A DNA stretch of 47,751 nucleotides from Micrococcales bacterium (GTDB lineage: Bacteria > Actinomycetota > Actinomycetes > S36-B12 > CAIYMF01), in assembly GCA_024641605.1 (NCBI GenBank), contig JAHECT010000002.1, positions 1 to 47,751 on the forward strand. The letters run 5' to 3'. Shown piece after piece: positions 24,343-32,526 of this stretch. The stretch's first letter is position 1. The number at the start of each line of letters is the position of its first letter. The position numbers and the translations under genes were made by a program. The notes under the pieces are model-generated. The model ran no database searches, was not told the DNA's origin, and worked only from the letters and a program-made list of their open reading frames with translations.

Positions 24343-25499
24343 AGGCGGACCCCTCGTTCCTGCTGGAGCTGGGGGCCCTGCTGCTCATCCTGGGGGCGGC
24401 GGGCACCGTCGCCTGGCGGATCGGGCTCTCCCCGGTGCCGCTCTTCCTCATCACCGGGCTGTTCGTGGGAGAGGGGGGTGCCTTCCCGGCCACGGCGGCC
24501 GCCCCCTTCCTCGAGGCGGCGGCGGGGATCGGGGTGGTGCTCCTGCTCCTGACGCTTGGCCTGGAGTTCTCCGGCGAGGAGTTCTCCCAGGCGCTCCGGC
24601 GGCACGCGCCGAGCGGCGTCGTGGACCTCGTGCTGAACGCGACTCCCGGCGCGATCGCCGGGTGGCTCCTCGGGCTCTCGCCGGCGGGCATCGTGGCCAT
24701 GGCGGGAGTGACCTGGGTGTCCTCCTCGGGCATCGTCGCCCGCACGCTCGGCGACCTCGGCCGCCTCGGCTACCGCGAGACCCCCGCCGTCCTGTCCATC
24801 CTCGTGCTCGAGGACATCGCGATGGCGGTCTACCTCCCGCTGCTCGTCGTGCTCCTCGCGGGAGCCTCGCTGCTGTCGGGGACGGTCGCGGTCGTCGTCG
24901 CCTCCTCGGTGCTCATCGCGGCGCTCATCCTGTCCCGGCGTGCGGGCAGCTCGCTCGAGCGACTCCTGACCCACGACTCGGACGAGCAGGTCATGCTGCG
25001 CGTCCTCGGGCTGACGCTGCTCGTCGCCGGTGCCGCCGAGCTGGTCGGCATCTCCTCGGCAGTCGGGGCGTTCCTGCTGGGACTGGCGATCTCCGGTCGC
25101 ACCGCCCGGACCGCCCGGCGGGTCCTGGCACCGCTGCGCGACCTGTTCGCGGCCGCGTTCTTCCTGTCGTTCGGCTACGCGACCGATCCGGCGTCCCTCC
25201 CGCCCGTCCTCGGCGTCGCGATCGCGCTCGCCGTCGTCACCGCGCTGACGAAGGTCGCGACCGGGTGGTACGCCGCCTCCCGCGACGGGGTCGGGACCCG
25301 CGGCCGCTGGCGGGCCGGAACGGCGCTCATCGCGCGCGGCGAGTTCTCCATCCTCGTGGCCGGGCTCGCGGTCGCGGCCGGGATCGGCGAGATCGCGCCG
25401 GTGGCGGCGGCCTACGTGCTCGTCGTGGCCATCGCCGGCCCGGTGATCACGCGGCTCGTGGGCCAGCACCGGGACCACCACGTCCGTGCGAGCGCCTGA
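24339..25499 (+). CDS. khtU: K+/H+ antiporter membrane subunit (KhtU-like, CPA2 family)
   Basis: A 386-residue monovalent cation:proton antiporter with about 12 helices. TLGLEFSGEEFSQALRR, SLGIV-like SSSGIVARTLGDLGRLGYRETPAVLSILVLEDIAMAVYLPLL and AFLLGLAISG are typical CPA2/KefB-like segments, with the ED pair in helix 5 as the ion-binding aspartate region, and GTALIARGEFSILVAGLA later. There is no C-terminal RCK domain; that function is supplied by the upstream KhtT-like protein. It probably exports K+ and adjusts cytoplasmic pH. It ends 6 bp from the facing glycosyltransferase gene, and a hairpin spans both stops. Confidence 0.9.
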   Translation: MKADPSFLLELGALLLILGAAGTVAWRIGLSPVPLFLITGLFVGEGGAFPATAAAPFLEAAAGIGVVLLLLTLGLEFSGEEFSQALRRHAPSGVVDLVLNATPGAIAGWLLGLSPAGIVAMAGVTWVSSSGIVARTLGDLGRLGYRETPAVLSILVLEDIAMAVYLPLLVVLLAGASLLSGTVAVVVASSVLIAALILSRRAGSSLERLLTHDSDEQVMLRVLGLTLLVAGAAELVGISSAVGAFLLGLAISGRTARTARRVLAPLRDLFAAAFFLSFGYATDPASLPPVLGVAIALAVVTALTKVATGWYAASRDGVGTRGRWRAGTALIARGEFSILVAGLAVAAGIGEIAPVAAAYVLVVAIAGPVITRLVGQHRDHHVRASA

Positions 25500-25512
25500 C
25501 CGGCGTCAGGCG
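25493..25512. terminator. Hairpin spanning two facing stop codons
   Basis: CGCCTGAC (25493-25500) and GTCAGGCG (25505-25512) pair perfectly around a 4-nt loop. The stem contains the stop of khtU and the stop of the facing glycosyltransferase, so it may terminate both transcripts. No T tract follows. Confidence 0.5.
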
Positions 25513-26783
25513 TCGTCGCGGAGCAGGTTGCCCTCGGGCACCACGACGCGCAGCAACGGGCTCGGGCGCGAGCCGGCCAGCAGCACGCGCTCCTCGCTGA
25601 CCGCTCGCCGGTAGACCTCGACGGTGCGTCCGGCCAGCCCGGCCCAGTCGTGCTCCCGCGCGACGACCTCGCGTGCGGTGCGCGCCACCCGCCTGGCCAG
25701 CACCTCGTCGCGCAGCAGCGCGCTCACGGCGTCGGCCAGGGAGGCGGCGTCGAGCGGCGGGACCACGAGCCCGGACTCGCCGTCGCGGACCACCTCGGCC
25801 AGGCCACCGGTGCGGGCGACCACGAGCGGGGTGCCGATCGCGGCGGTCTCCAGCGCCACCAGCCCGAACGGCTCGTACACGCTCGGCACGACCGCCACGT
25901 CGGCCGCGGCCACGACCGCCTTCAGCTCGTCCTCGTCCAGCCACCCGGTGAAGTCCACCGATCCCGCCACCCGCAGGGCCCGGGCCTGCTCGGTGAGCGC
26001 GTCGCGCTGCGAGCCCCGCCCCACGACCACGAGGCGCAGGCCGGGGTGGCGACGACGCAGGCGCGGCATCGCCGCGACGAGCGTGTGCCCACCCTTCTCC
26101 CACTCGAGCCGCCCGGCGAAGACGACCAGCGGGCCCTCGGGGGCCAGGCGCGCCCGGGCCGCCTGCGCGGCGGTCGCGTCGGGGGACCAGCGCGCGCGGT
26201 CCACCCCGTTGGGTACGACGTCCACCTTGTCCGGGGGGAGCTCGAAGAGACGGGTCGCCTCCCAGCGCATGTGCTGCGAGCACGTGATGACGCGCCGCGC
26301 CTCGTAGGTGAACCACCACTCGGTCGTGTGGATCGAGCGGGACAGCTTGTTGGGCAGCCACCCCTGGTGCCGACCCGCCTCCGTGGCGTGCATCGTCGCG
26401 ACGACGGGGACGGAGAAGGCCTGGCGCAGGTTGGCTGCCGGATGGGCCACCATCCAGTCGTGCCCGTGGACCACCTCGGGGCGCCAGGTGGTGCCGAGGG
26501 CGAGGGCGGTGCGGGTCATCGCGTGGCCCAGTCCGAGGACCCACGCCACGAGGTCGTCGTGCAGGGGCCACTCGGAGGTCTCGTGGACGGCGCGCACGAC
26601 GCGCACGCCGTTGACGCGCTCGTCGAGGGGGAGCGCCTCGTGCTCGGAGGTCCCGGGGTGGTGGGTCACCACCACGACGTCGTGCCCGGCGGCCGCCTGG
26701 GCCTCGGCCAGCGCGTGCACGTGGCGACCCAGACCGCCGTGGACGAGGGGCGGGTACTCCCAGGAGAGGTGGAGGATCCGCAC
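25506..26783 (-). CDS. GT4 glycosyltransferase, Rv3032-like alpha-(1,4)-glucosyltransferase
   Basis: A 425-residue GT-B enzyme. It starts MRILHLSWEYPPLVHGGLGRHV, the glycogen-synthase-like N-terminus, and has VVHGHDWMVAHPAANLRQAF, VFAGRLEWEKGGHTLVAAMPRL, and the donor-binding EPFGLVALETAAIGTPLVVARTGGLAEVV. In M. tuberculosis the equivalent enzyme Rv3032 elongates alpha-1,4-glucan in methylglucose lipopolysaccharide and glycogen. It is the third gene of the methyltransferase-GH57-GT4 operon, but TAGCCT 7 nt before its GTG also predicts its own leaderless mRNA. Nucleotide donor (UDP- or ADP-glucose) is not readable. Confidence 0.9.
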   Translation of the reverse strand: MRILHLSWEYPPLVHGGLGRHVHALAEAQAAAGHDVVVVTHHPGTSEHEALPLDERVNGVRVVRAVHETSEWPLHDDLVAWVLGLGHAMTRTALALGTTWRPEVVHGHDWMVAHPAANLRQAFSVPVVATMHATEAGRHQGWLPNKLSRSIHTTEWWFTYEARRVITCSQHMRWEATRLFELPPDKVDVVPNGVDRARWSPDATAAQAARARLAPEGPLVVFAGRLEWEKGGHTLVAAMPRLRRRHPGLRLVVVGRGSQRDALTEQARALRVAGSVDFTGWLDEDELKAVVAAADVAVVPSVYEPFGLVALETAAIGTPLVVARTGGLAEVVRDGESGLVVPPLDAASLADAVSALLRDEVLARRVARTAREVVAREHDWAGLAGRTVEVYRRAVSEERVLLAGSRPSPLLRVVVPEGNLLRDDA

Positions 26784-26796
26784 GGCCTACAGGCTA
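26784..26796 (-). promoter_or_regulatory. Leaderless -10 (TAGCCT) for the GT4 gene
   Basis: TAGCCT lies in the last codons of the GH57 gene, 7 nt before the GT4 GTG, so this gene may be transcribed both with and without its operon. Confidence 0.4.
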
Positions 26797-28343
26797 TCCG
26801 CGAGCAGCCGCGCGTCGAGGTGGCCGAACGGTCCGTCGAGCGAGCGCAGCCGGTCGGCGTACGCCACCGCGGCAGGGTCCGCGCGCTCCACCAGCGAGGC
26901 CAGGCGAGCGACGTCCGCGTGATGGCGGGCGTGCCGGTCGCGGGCGTACCCGGCGGCCGAGTCCTTGGTGATCATGAAGGCCCAGTCGCTGGCGAGCGCC
27001 AGGAGGGCCGAGCGCGCGACCTGGTCGCGGGTCGCGTCCCGGCCCTCGGTGCGCACCGCGAGGACCTTGCCCACGCGCCGCTGCAGCTCGCGGTCGGCGG
27101 CGACGAGATCGGCCACCGCCTCGCCGTCCCACACCCGCCAGTCCTTGCCCGATCCCCAGGAGCCGGGACCCAGCTCCCGCCTTGGGCCCAGGTGGCCCGC
27201 CTCGAGCGCGCCCCGCAGCGTGGTGACGCGGACCCCGGCCGCGGGCAGCAGCCGGAGCACCCGCTCGAGCCACTCCGGGCCCTCGTGCCACCAGTGGCCG
27301 AAGAGCTCGGTGTCGTAGGCGGCGACCACGAGCCCCGGCCTGCCGTCGCGCTCGGCGTGGTCGAGGAGGCGGCGGCGTACGACGTCGACGAAGTCCGCGG
27401 CGTCGGCGGACACAGCAGCGGACGCGCGAGCAGGGTCGTAGGGCGCCTTGTCCTCGGGCGCGGTCGTGGTGCTCGTGACGCGGGCGGGCCGGAACCCGCT
27501 GACGTGGTCGAACGTGTGGAAGTCGCGGTACCACCGGCCGCCGGGGTACCCGCGGCGCGGGGACCAGACGCGGTAGGTCACCTCGAGGTCGCGGGCGAAG
27601 GCCACGACATCGGAGCCGCCGACGGGGACGGCGTGCGCCGTGCTGGCGCCCGCGCCGAGGAGGGTGGGGCCGTCGACGAGGAATCGGCGCACCCCGAGGT
27701 CGGCGTAGTGCTCCTCGAGGCCGGGGCGGTAGCCGCACTCGGGCGCCCAGATCCCCTCCGGCCTGCTCCCGAGCCGCACCGCCGCGTCGTCGAGCCCGGT
27801 GCGCAGAGCGAAGCGCACCCACTCGTCCTCCAGCAGGGGCTGGAAGGGATGTGTGGCCGGCCCCCCGAGCAGCTCGACGACGCCGTCGTCGACGAGCGGC
27901 CGCAGGACGGGGGACAGCCCGCCCGACCACCGACCTTCGACCTCGCCCAGGGCGCGCTGCGAGGCGAGGAACTCGCGCGAGCCCAGTTCGCGCAGGTGCG
28001 CTTCGTTGCGGGTCGCGAGCCCCTCGGCACGTGCCTGCCAGAAACCGAGCCAGGTGTGGAACGACCGGCGGGCCGTCGGGTCGTCCAGCTGGGCGGCCAG
28101 GACCGGCGTCACCCCGAGCGTGACCAGGTCTCGGCGACCCTCGTCGCCGAGGCGGTCCAGGACGTCGAGGACGGGGAGGTAGCTCGACGCCCACGCCTGG
28201 TGCAGCCACTCCTCCCCGACCGGCCACGACCCGTGCCCGACCAGCCAGGGCAGGTGGCTGTGCAGCACGAGGCAGAACGAGCCGATGGGCTCGGCCGCCC
28301 GGGCGGCTCCGGCGGGGGCCGGTGGGGCCGCGGGGTCGGTCAC
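26787..28343 (-). CDS. GH57 alpha-glucan branching enzyme, DUF1957 type, Rv3031-like
   Basis: A 518-residue protein. The N-terminal motif LVLHSHLPWLVGHGSWPVGEEWLHQA is the GH57 region 1 with the active-site histidines. The catalytic glutamate sits in GIWAPECGYRPGLEEHYADLG, and the aspartate in VAAYDTELFGHWWHEGPEWLERVL. The C-terminal helical domain (DSAAGYARDRHARHHADVARLASL) is the DUF1957 part seen in the Thermus/Thermococcus branching enzymes. Its mycobacterial homologue is in the methylglucose lipopolysaccharide locus. The window therefore has two unrelated branching enzymes, this one and GlgB. Its GTG overlaps the methyltransferase stop. Confidence 0.92.
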   Translation of the reverse strand: MTDPAAPPAPAGAARAAEPIGSFCLVLHSHLPWLVGHGSWPVGEEWLHQAWASSYLPVLDVLDRLGDEGRRDLVTLGVTPVLAAQLDDPTARRSFHTWLGFWQARAEGLATRNEAHLRELGSREFLASQRALGEVEGRWSGGLSPVLRPLVDDGVVELLGGPATHPFQPLLEDEWVRFALRTGLDDAAVRLGSRPEGIWAPECGYRPGLEEHYADLGVRRFLVDGPTLLGAGASTAHAVPVGGSDVVAFARDLEVTYRVWSPRRGYPGGRWYRDFHTFDHVSGFRPARVTSTTTAPEDKAPYDPARASAAVSADAADFVDVVRRRLLDHAERDGRPGLVVAAYDTELFGHWWHEGPEWLERVLRLLPAAGVRVTTLRGALEAGHLGPRRELGPGSWGSGKDWRVWDGEAVADLVAADRELQRRVGKVLAVRTEGRDATRDQVARSALLALASDWAFMITKDSAAGYARDRHARHHADVARLASLVERADPAAVAYADRLRSLDGPFGHLDARLLADSL

Positions 28344-29095
28344 GGCGCCACCGCCGTGGCGAGGAGATCCTGGGCGCCGTCCGCGCCCGCGACGAGGAAG
28401 TCCTCAGCGCGGACCGTCGCGACGAAGGCGTCGAGATCGGGATCCGGCGCCGCGCCCAGCGCCGCCTCGACCTGACGCGCGACGATCCCGCCGTGCCGGG
28501 CCTCCCAGGCGTCGATGCGGGCGCCGTGGTGCAGGCCGTGCACGGTCACCTCGCCGAGCCCCGCCGAGGTGAGCAGGTCGACGAGCTGCCCGGCGTCGAA
28601 CTCCTCGACGTGGAAGGGGTTCGTCGGTCGCTCGCCGCGGCCGAGGCCGGGGGAGAACACCGGTCGATTGGGTGTGGACACCACCAGCGCGCCGTCGGGG
28701 CGCAGCGCGGCGGCGCAGTCGCGCAGGAATGCGCGCAGGTCCCACAGGTGCTCGACCACCTGCAGGCTCACCAGCAGGTCGACGCTGCCCGGGCGCACGG
28801 GCAGGTGGGCGAGGTTGGCGCGGACCGAGGCGAGCGCGGGGTAGGCACGGGCGACGTGGGCGACCGTGGGCTCGTCGTACTCCAGGGCGAGGACGCTTCG
28901 GGCGCCGACGGCGCGCAGCCGGTCCGCGCCGTAGCCCTCGCCGCTGCCGGCCTCGACGACGACACCCCCGACGAGCTGCTCGACATAGGTCGTGCAGAGC
29001 CACTCGTAGGCCGCCTCGTGCCGGGCGAACCAGTACTCCTCGCCCGGGATGCCGGGCAGGGTGCGCTCACCGGTCAGCGGCAGGGGATGGCTCAT
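28340..29095 (-). CDS. SAM-dependent methyltransferase, Rv3030-like
   Basis: A 251-residue class I methyltransferase and first gene of the GH57/GT4 operon. It starts MSHPLPLTGERTLPGIPGEEYWFARHEAAYEWLC, a stretch found at the start of Rv3030-like proteins. The SAM site is VVVEAGSGEGYGADRL, followed by ALEYDEPTVAHV and the acidic VSLQVVEHLWDLRAFLRDCAAALRPDGALVVSTPN. Rv3030 is thought to methylate glucose residues of methylglucose lipopolysaccharide. By neighbours, this enzyme should methylate a cytoplasmic alpha-glucan, but whether the organism makes a true MGLP is not shown. TAGGCT lies 7 nt before the ATG, so the mRNA is predicted leaderless. Confidence 0.9.
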   Translation of the reverse strand: MSHPLPLTGERTLPGIPGEEYWFARHEAAYEWLCTTYVEQLVGGVVVEAGSGEGYGADRLRAVGARSVLALEYDEPTVAHVARAYPALASVRANLAHLPVRPGSVDLLVSLQVVEHLWDLRAFLRDCAAALRPDGALVVSTPNRPVFSPGLGRGERPTNPFHVEEFDAGQLVDLLTSAGLGEVTVHGLHHGARIDAWEARHGGIVARQVEAALGAAPDPDLDAFVATVRAEDFLVAGADGAQDLLATAVAP

Positions 29096-29108
29096 CGCGC
29101 CCAGCCTA
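29096..29108 (-). promoter_or_regulatory. Leaderless -10 (TAGGCT) for the Rv3030-like operon
   Basis: TAGGCT (complement of 29103-29108) ends 7 nt before the methyltransferase ATG with no Shine-Dalgarno sequence. Confidence 0.5.
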
Positions 29109-29209
29109 GGTGAGCCCCCCGGGGGCTCAGGATCCGCGCAACAGCGCCCGCGGCCGCGGGCGAGGGGGCAGCATCGGGGGGAGCGACCCCACGTCCCCAG
29201 GAGCCCCTC

Positions 29210-29896
29210 ATGCAGGTCGAGCTGCGTCACGCCCCGTCCTTCGCCTCCGCCCGTCTGCAGCTGGCGCCGGGGGAGCAGGTCCGCGCCGAGTCGGGTGCCA
29301 TGGCCATGATGAGCCTCGGCGTCGACGTGGCGGCGCAGATGGAAGGCGGCTTCATGAAGTCGCTGGGTCGCTCGATGCTGGGTGGGGAGTCCTTCTTCGT
29401 CTCGACCTTCACGGCGCACCCCCAGCACCCGTCGTGGATCGACGTGGCCGCCCGCCTGCCGGGCGACGCCGCGGTCCTGCAGTGCACTCCCGAACGAGGT
29501 CTCGTCCTCACCCGCGGGTCGTGGCTGGCCAGCGACATGGGTGTGACCCTGGACACCAAGTGGGGCGGCGCGAAGATGCTCTTCGGCGGCGAGGGCGGGT
29601 TCGTCGTGCACGCGACCGGCGAGGGGCAGGTCGTCGTGGCCTCCTACGGCGCGCTGGACCGCATCGAGCTGCCCGAGGGGTCGGGCTTCACCCTCGACTC
29701 GGGCCACCTCGTGGCCTACGAGGACGGCATGAACGTGACCACGCGCAAGGTCGCCCGCAAGTGGATGCAGACGGCGAAGTCCGGCGAGGGCCTCGTCATG
29801 GACCTGCGCGGTCCGGGCACCGTCTGGACCCAGACCCGCAACCCCAGCGCCCTCGTCGACTGGCTCACGATGGTTCTCCCCTTCTCCCGCTCCTGA
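29210..29896 (+). CDS. AIM24 / TIGR00266 family protein
   Basis: A 228-residue protein of a trimeric beta-rich family found in many bacteria and in mitochondria (AIM24); its biochemical role is unknown. Typical segments are GEQVRAESGAMAMMS, GGFMKSLGRSMLGGESFFVSTFTA, and SGHLVAYEDGMNVTTRKVARKWMQTAKSGEGLVMDLRGPGTVWTQTRNPSALVDWL, which is the usual C-terminal pattern. The ATG follows AGGAG at 7 nt. It is divergent from the Rv3030-like operon. No membrane segment is seen. Confidence 0.9.
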   Translation: MQVELRHAPSFASARLQLAPGEQVRAESGAMAMMSLGVDVAAQMEGGFMKSLGRSMLGGESFFVSTFTAHPQHPSWIDVAARLPGDAAVLQCTPERGLVLTRGSWLASDMGVTLDTKWGGAKMLFGGEGGFVVHATGEGQVVVASYGALDRIELPEGSGFTLDSGHLVAYEDGMNVTTRKVARKWMQTAKSGEGLVMDLRGPGTVWTQTRNPSALVDWLTMVLPFSRS

Positions 29897-29976
29897 CCCC
29901 ATCGATCTCCATGAAGGCGACCCTCATCCAATAGAGCCGTACGAAGCGGACCCTGACGGCAGGAAGCGGGCCTCCT

Positions 29977-30603
29977 GTGGCGGGTGATCGGAGGGAGGCG
30001 GACGCCATAACAGCGGACTCGGCGCAGTCGGCCGTCGATCTGCTCTGGATCCCTCTCGGGGCCGGATCCCGCGTCCCGGTGGTGCGCTGGAACGGGCGTC
30101 TGTACGAGGCGATGTCGGCGCGTCGCGAGCGTCGCCCGCGCCGGGACCTCTACCACGCGGCGCTGGAGGTGGCGGTCGCCGGCACTCGGTACGTCGTCGA
30201 GATGACCCCCGCCTGGGGGGCGGGCCACAGCCCGGACGGCGCCGTGGCGACCGGCCCGGTGGGAGCCCGGCCCCTGGGGAGGTCGCGGCTCTTCCGGTAC
30301 GAGGTCCACTGCTGGCGCGACGGCGCCATCCCCGACCGCGCGTTCGCGGTGGGCGGTCCGCGCCGCCTGTCCGAGGACGAGCACACGGCCCGCCGCATCC
30401 TCGACCTCGCGCCGGCGGTCCCGACGGCCGTGTGGGGTCGCGACGAGCTCGGGACCGGCGACATGTGGAACTCCAACTCCCTCATCGCCTGGCTGCTCGC
30501 CCGCGCGGGCGTCGCCGCCGAGGGCCTCGACCCGCCGGACGGGGGCCGGGCGCCGGGCTGGTCGGCGGGCCTGGTCGTGGCGAGGGCGTCGGGGTCGGGC
30601 TGA
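29977..30603 (+). CDS. Conserved hypothetical protein (208 aa)
   Basis: I do not recognise this family with certainty. The GTG start is weakly supported and the conserved part may begin near SAVDLLWIPLGAGSRVPVVRWNGRLYE. Visible features are RDLYHAALEVAVAGTRYVVEMTPAW and, near the C-terminus, GTGDMWNSNSLIAWLLARAG. The order of a histidine at the start of a strand, an acidic residue, and a later polar motif before a helix recalls permuted papain-like (LRAT/YiiX) folds, where the last motif carries cysteine. Here serine and asparagine take that place, so peptidase activity is doubtful. No signal peptide or membrane helix is seen. It is upstream of the etf operon but separated by a palindrome and promoter. 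Confidence 0.7.
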   Translation: MAGDRREADAITADSAQSAVDLLWIPLGAGSRVPVVRWNGRLYEAMSARRERRPRRDLYHAALEVAVAGTRYVVEMTPAWGAGHSPDGAVATGPVGARPLGRSRLFRYEVHCWRDGAIPDRAFAVGGPRRLSEDEHTARRILDLAPAVPTAVWGRDELGTGDMWNSNSLIAWLLARAGVAAEGLDPPDGGRAPGWSAGLVVARASGSG

Positions 30604-30626
30604 CCCCGGGCCGATTCGCGCCCCGG

Positions 30627-30644
30627 GTTACCCGTGGGTAACAT
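30627..30644 (+). promoter_or_regulatory. Palindromic operator GTTACCCGTGGGTAAC with -10 TAACAT, upstream of etfB
   Basis: A perfect 7-bp dyad with a 2-bp centre fills 30627-30642 and overlaps the -10 TAACAT (30639-30644). This arrangement suits a dimeric repressor, probably TetR-type given its size, controlling the electron-transfer flavoprotein genes. A link to fatty-acid oxidation control is an inference from the genes downstream. Confidence 0.55.
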
Positions 30645-30715
30645 GGGGTCGGACACTACGAGACGACCCCGGAACGGTCCGTGAGGACCGGTCGGGCATC
30701 CTGTCGGCACACGAC

Positions 30716-30760
30716 ACACAGGTCGATCACACCCAGGTCGACCGGACACAGGTCGAGCAG
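30716..30760 (+). repeat. Three tandem 15-bp repeats in the etfB leader
   Basis: The unit core ACMCAGGTCGA starts at 30716, 30731 and 30746, an exact 15-bp period. The last copy ends 14 bp before the etfB ATG, inside the predicted 5' untranslated region. Confidence 0.7.
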
Positions 30761-30773
30761 AGGACGAGGCGTC

Positions 30774-31553
30774 ATGAAGATCGTCGTACTGGTCAAGCAC
30801 GTGCCGGACGCCGCGAGCGATCGCGGGTTCGCCGCTGACCACACCACCGACCGCGCGGCCGTCGAGGGCCGCCTCTCCGAGCTCGACGAGTACGCCGTCG
30901 AGCAGGCGCTGCAGGTGGTGGCGAATGCGGGCGAGGGCGAGATCACCTACCTGACCATGGGCCCGGAGGCTGCCGCCGACGCCCTGCGCAAGGCGCTGTC
31001 GATGGGCGGCGACGCCGGCGTCCACGTCGTCGACGACGCGCTGCACGGGTCCGACGCGCTCGCGACCTCGCTCGTCCTGGCCGCGGCCATCGAGCGGCTC
31101 TCGCCGGACCTCGTCATCTGCGGGATGGCCTCCACCGACGGCACCATGAGCGTCGTCCCGGCGATGCTCTCCGAGCGGCTCGGCCTCCCAGGCCTCACGA
31201 TGGCCGCCTCCCTGACCCTCGAGGGTGGCCAGGTCACCATCCGTCGCGACGGCGACGACGCCTCCACGACTGTCACGGCACCGCTGCCCGCGCTGGTCAG
31301 CGTCACCGATCAGACCGGTGAGGCGCGCTATCCGTCGTTCAAGGGAATCATGGCGGCGAAGAAGAAGCCGGTGGAGACGCTGACCCTCGCCGACCTCGGC
31401 ATCGAGCCGGCCCAGGTCGGCCTCGGCGCCGCGTGGTCGGCCGTCGAGACGGTCACCAAGCGTCCCCCGCGCCAGGCGGGAACCGTCGTCACCGACGAGG
31501 GCGACGGCGGCACCAAGCTCGCCGAGTTCCTCGCGACCAACAAGTTCATCTGA
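30774..31553 (+). CDS. etfB: Electron transfer flavoprotein beta subunit
   Basis: A 259-residue subunit (Rv3029c/FixA-like). MKIVVLVKHVPDAASDRGF is the standard start, followed by LSELDEYAVEQALQV, TYLTMGPEAAADALRKALSMGGDAGVHVVDD, and the AMP-binding CGMASTDGTMSVVPAMLSERLGLP region. The end (SFKGIMAAKKKPVETLTLADLGI) is the beta-subunit C-terminal arm. With EtfA it carries electrons from acyl-CoA dehydrogenases to the quinone pool. The chosen ATG matches family starts; an upstream in-frame GTG at 30681 lies in the repeat-rich leader and is not used. The alpha gene follows after 14 bp. Confidence 0.96.
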   Translation: MKIVVLVKHVPDAASDRGFAADHTTDRAAVEGRLSELDEYAVEQALQVVANAGEGEITYLTMGPEAAADALRKALSMGGDAGVHVVDDALHGSDALATSLVLAAAIERLSPDLVICGMASTDGTMSVVPAMLSERLGLPGLTMAASLTLEGGQVTIRRDGDDASTTVTAPLPALVSVTDQTGEARYPSFKGIMAAKKKPVETLTLADLGIEPAQVGLGAAWSAVETVTKRPPRQAGTVVTDEGDGGTKLAEFLATNKFI

Positions 31554-31567
31554 GAGGCGTGACAGAC

Positions 31568-32521
31568 ATGGGAGAGGTCCTCGTCCTCGTCGACCACGTC
31601 GACGGTGCGGTCCGCAAGACCACGACGGAGCTGCTGACCATCGCGCGCCGTCTCGGTGAGCCGGCCGCGGTCGTGCTCGGCGCCGGAGCCGACGCGGCCG
31701 CCGCGACGCTCGGTGCCTACGGCGCCACCAAGATCTACGCCGTCGACGCCCCCGAGCTCGCCGAGTTCCTCGTGGCGCCGAAGGCCGAGGCGCTCGCCGC
31801 GATCGCCGAGAAGGCCTCGCCGAGCGCGATCCTCGTGACCTCCAGCGCGGAGGGCAAGGAGATCGCCGCGCGCGTCGCGGTCCGCCTCGGCTCGGGCATC
31901 ATCACCGACGCGGTCGACGTCGACGCCTCCGGGGCGGCGACGCAGTCCGCGTTCGCGGCGTCGTACATCGTCACCGCGAAGGTGACCACCGGCACCCCGG
32001 TCATCACGGTGAAGCCGAACTCCGCCGCCCCCGAGGAGGCAGCGGCCTCGCCGACGGTGGAACAGGTGGCGGTCACCTTCAGCGAGGCAGCCACGAAGGC
32101 GCGCATCACCGAGGTCGCCCCTCGGGCCAAGTCCGGCCGCCCCGAGCTGACCGAGGCCGCGATCGTGGTCTCCGGCGGCCGAGGCGTGGGCGCGGCCGAG
32201 GGCTTCGGGGTCATCGAGGCGCTCGCCGACTCCCTCGGCGCGGCGGTCGGCGCGAGCCGCGCCGCGACCGACGCGGGCTGGTACCCGCACGCCTTCCAGG
32301 TGGGGCAGACCGGCAAGACCGTGTCGCCGCAGCTCTACATCGCCAACGGCATCTCCGGTGCGATCCAGCACCGCGCCGGCATGCAGACCTCCAAGACGAT
32401 CGTCGCGGTCAACAAGGACGCCGAGGCGCCGATCTTCGAGCTCGCCGACTACGGCGTGGTCGGCGACCTGTTCGCCGTCGTGCCGCAGCTCACCGACGAG
32501 GTCGCCAAGCGCAAGGGCTGA
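31568..32521 (+). CDS. etfA: Electron transfer flavoprotein alpha subunit
   Basis: A 317-residue FAD-binding subunit (Rv3028c/FixB-like). The N-terminal domain starts [22 protein letters not shown]. The FAD-binding C-terminal half contains [109 protein letters not shown], the canonical ETF-alpha signature. ATG 31568 has GAGAGG about 10 nt upstream; a GTG nine bases earlier is also possible. It forms an operon with etfB and is followed by a strong hairpin. Confidence 0.96.
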   Translation: MGEVLVLVDHVDGAVRKTTTELLTIARRLGEPAAVVLGAGADAAAATLGAYGATKIYAVDAPELAEFLVAPKAEALAAIAEKASPSAILVTSSAEGKEIAARVAVRLGSGIITDAVDVDASGAATQSAFAASYIVTAKVTTGTPVITVKPNSAAPEEAAASPTVEQVAVTFSEAATKARITEVAPRAKSGRPELTEAAIVVSGGRGVGAAEGFGVIEALADSLGAAVGASRAATDAGWYPHAFQVGQTGKTVSPQLYIANGISGAIQHRAGMQTSKTIVAVNKDAEAPIFELADYGVVGDLFAVVPQLTDEVAKRKG

Positions 32522-32526
32522 CCCAC

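Noticed and set aside
30681-30773. An earlier GTG start for etfB, or a leader peptide with 5-residue repeats
   Set aside because: ETF-beta proteins start at MKIVVLVKHVPD, and the extra residues are basic repeats from the DNA repeat; kept only as a finding about the repeats.
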